Shown: one piece after another, positions 33,442 through 37,896 of the stretch
Layout of the letters: every line of letters begins with the position of its first letter
Numbering within the stretch: position 1 is the stretch's first letter
NCBI GenBank assembly: GCA_030266525.1
Contig: JAJDIC010000014.1
Span: 1 to 37,896, forward strand
Origin: Desulfovibrio sp. OttesenSCG-928-G15
GTDB taxonomy: Bacteria > Desulfobacterota > Desulfovibrionia > Desulfovibrionales > Desulfovibrionaceae
Length of the DNA: 37,896 nucleotides
Direction: 5' to 3'
Position numbers and translations under genes: made by a program
The notes under the pieces: generated by a model
The model's database searches: none
Seen by the model: only the letters and a program-made list of their open reading frames with translations
What the model was told of the DNA's origin: nothing

Positions 33442-33470
33442 AAACTATTCCGAATAAAAAAAGCTGTCAA
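33442..33470 (-). promoter_or_regulatory. Putative promoter toward the MFS gene
   Basis: Minus strand: perfect TTGACA (33465-33470), 17-nt spacer, TAGTTT (33442-33447). The palindrome TATTCGGAATA covers part of the spacer; operator C follows at the start site. Confidence 0.6.
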
Positions 33471-33598
33471 GGATTTTATCAAAACTTCATCAAATAGAAA
33501 ATTCAACAATCAACCAAGTGACTTAAAAGAACACGACATACTGTCCACATACCCCCCATGCATCACCGCAAACCCGAAAATATTGCGCCGGAGGGAAT

Positions 33599-34126
33599 AT
33601 GCGTTGCGAAGGATATTTGCTGATCACCAGGGATGTACGCCGCTCCCAGGCTTTTTATGAGACTGTGCTTAACGCGCAGGCGACTTTGGAGTTGGAAAAG
33701 CATGTGGTCTTCAAAGGAGGCTTTTCTTTGCTCCAGGAAGACGACTGGCGTGTTTTTTCCGAGATGAACAGCAGACCATGCTCCTATGCCCACCATACGG
33801 GGCAACTGGTTTTTGAAACCGACAACATAGCTGAATTCACACAAAAACTCGCCCGGTTTCCCGAAATAAAGCTGTTACACCCGCTCAAGGAGCTGCCATG
33901 GGGGCGAAAGGCGATACGATTTTACGATCCTGACGGGCATGTGGTGGAAGTTGGCGAAAGTATGGAGCTTGTAATCAAGAGGTTTCTCGAAAACGGCCTG
34001 AGTATCGCGGAAACAGCCCTCCGATCGGAGTTCCCGGAAGAGTATGTACGCAGATGCAAAGAGGAAATGCAGAGCGAAAAAATCAACCTCGGCACAGAAA
34101 ACGAGGAAGCCGGAGAACGGTCTTGA
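33599..34126 (+). CDS. VOC (glyoxalase/bleomycin-resistance fold) family protein
   Basis: 175 residues. The beta-alpha-beta-beta-beta pattern is visible in YLLITRDVRRSQAFYETVLNAQATLE and in AIRFYDPDGHVVEVGES (about residues 101-118), which carries the usual FxDPDGhxxEv end and a metal-ligand Glu. The N-terminal metal His is not evident at its usual place, so activity may not follow classical glyoxalase. A C-terminal tail (about 120-175) is charged and includes ENGLSIAETALRSEFPEEYV, perhaps a small helical extension. GAGGGA precedes ATG 33599. The reaction cannot be assigned. It is read divergently from the MFS gene and shares operator C. Confidence 0.82.
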   Translation: MRCEGYLLITRDVRRSQAFYETVLNAQATLELEKHVVFKGGFSLLQEDDWRVFSEMNSRPCSYAHHTGQLVFETDNIAEFTQKLARFPEIKLLHPLKELPWGRKAIRFYDPDGHVVEVGESMELVIKRFLENGLSIAETALRSEFPEEYVRRCKEEMQSEKINLGTENEEAGERS

Positions 34127-34158
34127 CTTTTTGTCCGGTTCATGATTTCAAAAAATAA

Positions 34159-34182
34159 ACGGTACGGCATAACGCATTTCGG
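34159..34182 (-). promoter_or_regulatory. Cluster operator, copy D (before radical SAM gene)
   Basis: Read on the minus strand: CCGAA-ATG-CGTTAT-GCC-GTACCGT, differing from copy C at only two of the 18 fixed positions and sharing the first spacer. It lies 63 nt before the radical SAM start codon. Confidence 0.7.
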
Positions 34183-34244
34183 AATAGACGCAACTCATCC
34201 AGAACTGTTTACCGTCTTCACCCTTTTTTGCGAAAGGAGCTATC

Positions 34245-35297
34245 ATGCGACTGCAACCCGTGGGATACAGCCATCTTGGTCAAGCCAATTCCGATGGAAT
34301 CCGTTATGTCTGGCAGCTTGGGGAAAAAGCGCCCTTTATTGAAAGCGCGGCCTTCACGACGCGCGCCAAAATCCAGACAAGCGACATTGACAAGCGTATC
34401 TGCGCCTATACGACTTCCGTCAGTTCCGGCTGTGCCCTGACTGCGGCGCGGATTCCCTGCAAATTTTGCCGTACAGGGAACACTCTGCGTTTTTCCGGCC
34501 CCTTGAGCTCGCAGGAAATCGCTATGCAGAACGTCTTTATGGTGCTGGCCGATATGGAAAGGCTTGCCAACGCCCCCGGGGCGTGCAACCTCCGCGAATT
34601 TGCCTATATGGGCCAGGGAGAGCCCGGCTTTTCCTATACCCAGTTACGCCAAGCGGTACGCATTACCGACAAAGCCATGACATCTCTGGGGCAAAAGGTT
34701 TTTCGCCACATTCTGGCCACCTGCGGAGTTGTGGAAATGGTGGATGCGCTTATTCAGGATTTGGAGAGTGTTTTTTTCAATGGCACGCGGGTTACATTTC
34801 ATTATTCCCTGCACGCCACCCAACGCCGTAATGAAGTGATGCCGATTGACTCCATTTACAGTCATAAGGAAATCATCAAGCGCCTGCCGAAAATCAGAGA
34901 GCTTACCGGGGAAAAACCCTGTGTCGGCGTCTTGATGTTCAAAGATTACTGCAACGGCGATTCTCCGAAACATTACTTTACGAATGAAGAAGAAATTGAG
35001 AGAATTACGGGGTTGCTTGATCCGCAAGTCTGTCGAATCAGCCTGTGCGAATTCAATGCCTGCGACAATGTCGGCACAAATGGCGAAGTAAGCCCCGAAG
35101 AAGCCGCCAGACTTGTCGCAAAACTTGAAGACAAGGGCTTTGAAGTGAAGCTTTTCGCCTCCTTTGGCAAGCAGGAGAATACCGCTTGTGGCCTTTTGGG
35201 CGGAACCGCCCCCGACCGGTCTAGCGACGACTCCTGCCGGAACCGCTATGAGCGCGCTTCCGCGCTGATAGAATCCGCCAGCAGTTGGAGCGATTAA
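34245..35297 (+). CDS. RlmN/Cfr-like radical SAM protein with altered cluster motif
   Basis: 350 residues. RlmN-type features: SVSSGCAL near residue 58-65, MGQGEP (122-127, SAM contact), TFHYSLHATQRRNEVMPID (184-202) matching the SLHA...R..VPI segment, and ENTACGLLGG with C315 at the place of the C-terminal methyl-relay cysteine. The cluster cysteines are C63, C72 and C75, that is CX8CX2C, where RlmN has CX3CX2C: five extra residues (about TAARI) lie in the loop. C53 may be the second conserved cysteine. The N-terminal accessory domain of RlmN, which helps RNA binding, is largely missing (about 60 residues before the cluster instead of about 120). So it is probably not a housekeeping 23S rRNA methyltransferase. 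AAAGGAG precedes ATG 34245. Confidence 0.85.
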   Translation: MRLQPVGYSHLGQANSDGIRYVWQLGEKAPFIESAAFTTRAKIQTSDIDKRICAYTTSVSSGCALTAARIPCKFCRTGNTLRFSGPLSSQEIAMQNVFMVLADMERLANAPGACNLREFAYMGQGEPGFSYTQLRQAVRITDKAMTSLGQKVFRHILATCGVVEMVDALIQDLESVFFNGTRVTFHYSLHATQRRNEVMPIDSIYSHKEIIKRLPKIRELTGEKPCVGVLMFKDYCNGDSPKHYFTNEEEIERITGLLDPQVCRISLCEFNACDNVGTNGEVSPEEAARLVAKLEDKGFEVKLFASFGKQENTACGLLGGTAPDRSSDDSCRNRYERASALIESASSWSD

Positions 35298-35402
35298 CGC
35301 CTCTGGCAGCATCATCTCTTTGGGAGCTGTTTCGTGCTCTTTTGCATGGCGCTTCAGAACGAATTTTGCCCAAAGGGGGAACCATGCCGAAAAGGGTAAC
35401 TC

Positions 35403-35981
35403 ATGCCGCAAGAAGAGTTGGAACGCATTCTCGAGTTCATTAGCAGGGCGGAAAACCTGAAAAATACTCTCAGGCATGCATTCACGTCACAAGGCAGGCA
35501 GGAAAGCACGGCAGAACATAGCTGGCGGCTCTGCCTGTTGCTCATGGCCTGTGCGCACCGATTCCCGAACCTACAACTCGAGAAAATGCTCAAAATCGCC
35601 ATCGTGCACGATCTTGCCGAAGCGATTTGCGGCGATACGCCGGCCCCGGCCCAAGGTGAACACGAGATAAAAGCGGCAAACGAGCGCCATGCGCTCACCG
35701 AACTTGCGCAAGAACTGCCGGAAGGGGTGAAGAACGAACTCTTGCAGCTGTGGGAAGAATATGAGTGCGCAAGCTCGGGTGAGGCAAAGTGCGTCAAGGC
35801 CTTTGACAAGCTGGAAACACTGATTCAGCACAACCAGGGGCGCAACCCCCGGGATTTCGACTACGCATTCAACCTGACCTACGGCCTTGAACAGACAAAT
35901 GCGAACGATACCGCCCGCCGTATGCGCAGATTTGTCGATGCCAATACAAAACGCCTTCTGGAATCAAGCCAGACAGCGTAG
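35403..35981 (+). CDS. HD-domain hydrolase, YfbR/HDDC2-like 5'-nucleotidase
   Basis: 192 residues. The HD metal-binding set is H39 (STAEHSWRL), H69-D70 (IAIVHDLAEAICGD) and D135 (CVKAFDKLETLI), in the spacing of YfbR and HDDC2, which remove phosphate from deoxynucleoside monophosphates. GDTPAP after the HD pair is also typical. It follows the radical SAM gene by 105 nt on the same strand and probably shares its transcript. The last three codons and stop lie inside repeat R1 copy b, so the C-terminus may have been reshaped by that repeat. A weak AAGGG site precedes ATG 35403. Confidence 0.88.
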   Translation: MPQEELERILEFISRAENLKNTLRHAFTSQGRQESTAEHSWRLCLLLMACAHRFPNLQLEKMLKIAIVHDLAEAICGDTPAPAQGEHEIKAANERHALTELAQELPEGVKNELLQLWEEYECASSGEAKCVKAFDKLETLIQHNQGRNPRDFDYAFNLTYGLEQTNANDTARRMRRFVDANTKRLLESSQTA

Positions 35982-36109
35982 TCGCGAGATGTCTTTCGCC
36001 CCCCGCCCGCGTTGCGACAGAACCCCTTAAGGGTATGGACGAAAGAGCCCACGCCCTCCTGCTGAACCTGTCGCGCCTTGGCAGAGAAAAAATCCAAACT
36101 CGTGACGAC
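35971..36109. repeat. Dispersed repeat R1, copy b
   Basis: Second copy of the roughly 140-bp repeat at 18794-18934, same orientation, about 85 percent identical by eye. It begins within the last codons of the HD-hydrolase gene and ends in the convergent space before the metallo-beta-lactamase-fold gene. Confidence 0.8.
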
Positions 36110-36121
36110 ACCACATCCAGG

Positions 36122-36154
36122 GCAAAGCCACTGTGAGATTTGCCGCTTGACGGC
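36122..36154. repeat. Short dispersed repeat R3, copy b
   Basis: Matches 16270-16302 over 33 bp (about 80 percent), ending TGCCGC.TGACGGC. It directly follows R1 copy b, so both may belong to one larger element here. Confidence 0.45.
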
Positions 36155-36165
36155 AAAAAATCTGC

Positions 36166-37053
36166 CTATTCCAACTTGTCCAACGGAGTGTAAACAAAGC
36201 CTTCACCCTCGGCCTTTACGTTGCCGACAGCGGCAAAGGGGAAGTGTTGTCCGGCGAGAGGAATGTTCCGTTCTGCGGCATAGGAGAGCACACGCTTTCG
36301 CGTGGCAGCGGTTTTTTCCTTGTCCATGTCATAGATGCTGACGATGTCCGGCCTGGGCATTTGCAGGGCAGTGGAATGCAGGAGATCGCCCACAAACAGG
36401 AGGCGCTGGTTCTTTGACTCCAGCAGATAGGCCGTGTGCCCCGGCGTATGGCCGGAGGCGTCCATGGCGGTAATATTGGACAGCACTGTGTCGCCAAAGG
36501 CAAAATGGGTAACGCGATCCTTGTACATGGCAATGAGTTTTTTGGCGAGATCCGCGTTGGCCTTGGTGGGAGCGCCATCAGCCGACGCCTCTTCACCCTG
36601 CCAGAAGTCGCTCTCTGCCTTGGCTACAAGTATCTGCGCATTGGGGAAAGCGGGTGCGCCTTCCCAGGCCAGACCGCCAATATGGTCCATGTGCATGTGG
36701 GTGAGCAGGACATGGGAAATATCTTCGGGCTTCACGCCCGCGGCGCTCAGTCCTTCCATGAGCTTGCTTTCCTGGTTGCCGAAACCCGTATCTATCAGCG
36801 CAAGCCCGCCCGGAACCCCGACCAGAAAAGCCATAAAGGAAGCCGGGGCCTTGCCTGGCTGTAAATACTGCGCGAGAAGTTCCGCGTCTGCCTCAAAAAC
36901 CTCCGGCTTTGATTCCGCCAACTTGTCGGCAATGGCAAAAATCTGGAACTGCGCAAAGCTGTAGTCCGCAGGGTCAGGCTCGGCATGGGCGGTTGAGGCG
37001 AAAAAAACACACATGACAAGCGATACGATATAACGGTTCATCCAATGCTGCAT
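36166..37053 (-). CDS. Secreted metallo-beta-lactamase-fold hydrolase
   Basis: 295 residues. A signal peptide is visible at 1-25 (MQHWMNRYIVSLVMCVFFASTAHA, cut after AHA). The MBL metal motif is LLTHMHMDHIGGL (HxHxDH), followed by SGHTPGHTAYLL and LLFVGDLLH with further ligands, and QHFPFAAVG near the end holds the last histidine. This pattern fits lactonase/quorum-quenching-type or other periplasmic MBL hydrolases; the substrate is not evident. ATG 37053 is preceded by CGGAG seven nt upstream. It converges on the HD gene and diverges from tlyA. Confidence 0.9.
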   Translation of the reverse strand: MQHWMNRYIVSLVMCVFFASTAHAEPDPADYSFAQFQIFAIADKLAESKPEVFEADAELLAQYLQPGKAPASFMAFLVGVPGGLALIDTGFGNQESKLMEGLSAAGVKPEDISHVLLTHMHMDHIGGLAWEGAPAFPNAQILVAKAESDFWQGEEASADGAPTKANADLAKKLIAMYKDRVTHFAFGDTVLSNITAMDASGHTPGHTAYLLESKNQRLLFVGDLLHSTALQMPRPDIVSIYDMDKEKTAATRKRVLSYAAERNIPLAGQHFPFAAVGNVKAEGEGFVYTPLDKLE

Positions 37054-37204
37054 GACCAAACTCCGGCGTGATGGTGAATTGATGAGGTATCGGACGCGAG
37101 CGCAAATCGCCCGTATTTTTCATACCCCGGAGCGGGCAAAATGCAAAGCCCCCCCACACACAAAGAGCTTTACCGCTTGCAGCTTTGCGGGTATGGGCAT
37201 TTCC

Positions 37205-37896
37205 ATGGCAAAGAAAGAACGCGCTGATCACCTCGTCCACGTAATGGGACTGGCCGAAAGCCGGGAGCAGGCAAAACGCCTGATTATGGCCGGGCAGGTC
37301 TGCGTACTTCGGGGCGATACCCTGTGCCGGGTGGAAAAGCCCGGCCAGCAATACAGCCCGGACGAGCGCTTTGAAATTGTCGGGCGCGAACGCTTTGTCA
37401 GCCGGGGCGCTTACAAACTGCTCACCGCTCTGGAACATTTCGCCCTGAACGTGGAAGGCATGGTCGCGCTCGACGCCGGAGCCTCCACAGGCGGCTTCAC
37501 CGACTGCCTCCTGCAACACGGCGCAGCCAGAGCTTACGCGGTGGACGTGGGCAAACACCAACTGCACGAACGGCTCAGAGCGGACCCCAGGGTTCACAGC
37601 CTGGAAGGGGTAAACCTGCGCCACGCGGATGCAACCCTGCTCCCCGAAGCCGTGGACATCGTGGTCGCCGACGTGTCCTTTATCTCCCTGACCCTCATCC
37701 TGCCCCCCTGCATGCAATGGCTGAAACAAGGCGGCTTCGTCGCCGCGCTCATCAAGCCCCAGTTTGAAACCGGCCCAGGCGGCACGGAAAAAGGCATAGT
37801 CAGAGACCCGGAAATACGCCAGGCAGCAGTGGACAAGGTGCTGGACTTTGCCAGGGATGTTCTGGGACTGGAACTACGTGGGGTCGTCCCTTCCGC
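37205..37896 (+). CDS. tlyA: TlyA family rRNA (cytidine-2'-O)-methyltransferase (partial)
   Basis: 230 residues visible, cut by the right edge. An N-terminal S4 RNA-binding domain (ERADHLVHVMGLAESREQAKRLIMAGQVCV) is followed by the FtsJ-like methyltransferase domain: FVSRGAYKLLTALEHF (catalytic Lys region), VALDAGASTGGFTDCLLQHGAARAYAVDVG (SAM site), DIVVADVSFISLTLILP and LIKPQFETG. TlyA methylates 16S and 23S rRNA, the sites that affect capreomycin sensitivity in mycobacteria. An in-frame ATG at 37193 is an alternative start. Confidence 0.93.
   Translation, partial: MAKKERADHLVHVMGLAESREQAKRLIMAGQVCVLRGDTLCRVEKPGQQYSPDERFEIVGRERFVSRGAYKLLTALEHFALNVEGMVALDAGASTGGFTDCLLQHGAARAYAVDVGKHQLHERLRADPRVHSLEGVNLRHADATLLPEAVDIVVADVSFISLTLILPPCMQWLKQGGFVAALIKPQFETGPGGTEKGIVRDPEIRQAAVDKVLDFARDVLGLELRGVVPS

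Larger units (their letters stand above)
33258..33598. other. Divergent regulatory region, MFS / VOC genes
   Basis: 341 bp with no gene. It holds two facing promoters, operator copy C between their -10 boxes, and a second half-site palindrome TATTC-C-GAATA at 33446-33456. The right half (33470-33598) is A/T-rich leader for the VOC gene. Confidence 0.7.

Noticed and set aside
35869..36156. Minus-strand frame of 95 residues through repeat R1
   Set aside because: It resembles the frame at 18840-19052 only because both translate the same repeat; the frames break at different places.

Overview
The window looks like a chromosomal segment of a sulfate-reducing Desulfovibrionaceae bacterium (Desulfovibrio or a close relative). 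It carries a Qrc menaquinone reductase operon, a split-Soret cytochrome c, a sigma-28-controlled flgM locus and a ferredoxin-dependent 2-oxoacid oxidoreductase cluster. Most genes lie on the minus strand. No phage, insertion-sequence transposase or CRISPR array is visible.

Layout. 1-3924 (-): qrcABCD, the respiratory complex that passes periplasmic electrons to menaquinone; qrcD runs off the left edge. A promoter with an adjacent Crp/Fnr-type dyad lies upstream. 4246-4809 (-): rfbC. 5148-5955 (+): a small unknown gene and flgM behind a textbook sigma-28 promoter. 6124-8659 (+): maf, pgpA, dinB. 8884-14793 (-): a translation/transcription block, read as tRNA-Thr, tRNA-Tyr, tRNA-Gly, tRNA-Thr, tuf, rpmG, tRNA-Trp, secE, nusG, rplK, rplA, L10 leader, rplJ, rplL. 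It stops at a terminator, without the usual rpoBC. 15147-21433 (-): lpxC, split-Soret cytochrome c, prmC, prfA, a DUF1385 membrane protein and rpmE. Several dispersed repeats lie in the intergenic spaces.

21649-35981 is the accessory region. On the minus strand it reads MFS transporter, FAD-dependent amine/amino-acid oxidase, four-subunit 2-oxoacid:ferredoxin oxidoreductase (alpha, beta, gamma, ferredoxin), ADP-forming acyl-CoA synthetase, RidA deaminase, BCCT transporter, IclR regulator and a ProC-like reductase. Divergent to it (+) are a VOC protein, an RlmN-like radical SAM protein with an altered cluster motif, and an HD-domain nucleotidase. I infer a catabolic route: import of an amino acid or N-alkyl amine, flavin oxidation to an imine, RidA hydrolysis to a 2-oxoacid, oxidation to acyl-CoA with ferredoxin reduction, and ATP formation by the acyl-CoA synthetase. 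A 24-bp element (CCGAA-N3-CGTTAC-N3-GTTCCGT) occurs at four promoters of this region, including the one before the radical SAM gene. It therefore looks like one regulon, possibly governed by the local IclR protein. The substrate is not evident from the sequence.

The right end holds a secreted metallo-beta-lactamase-fold protein (-) and the start of tlyA (+), cut by the window edge.
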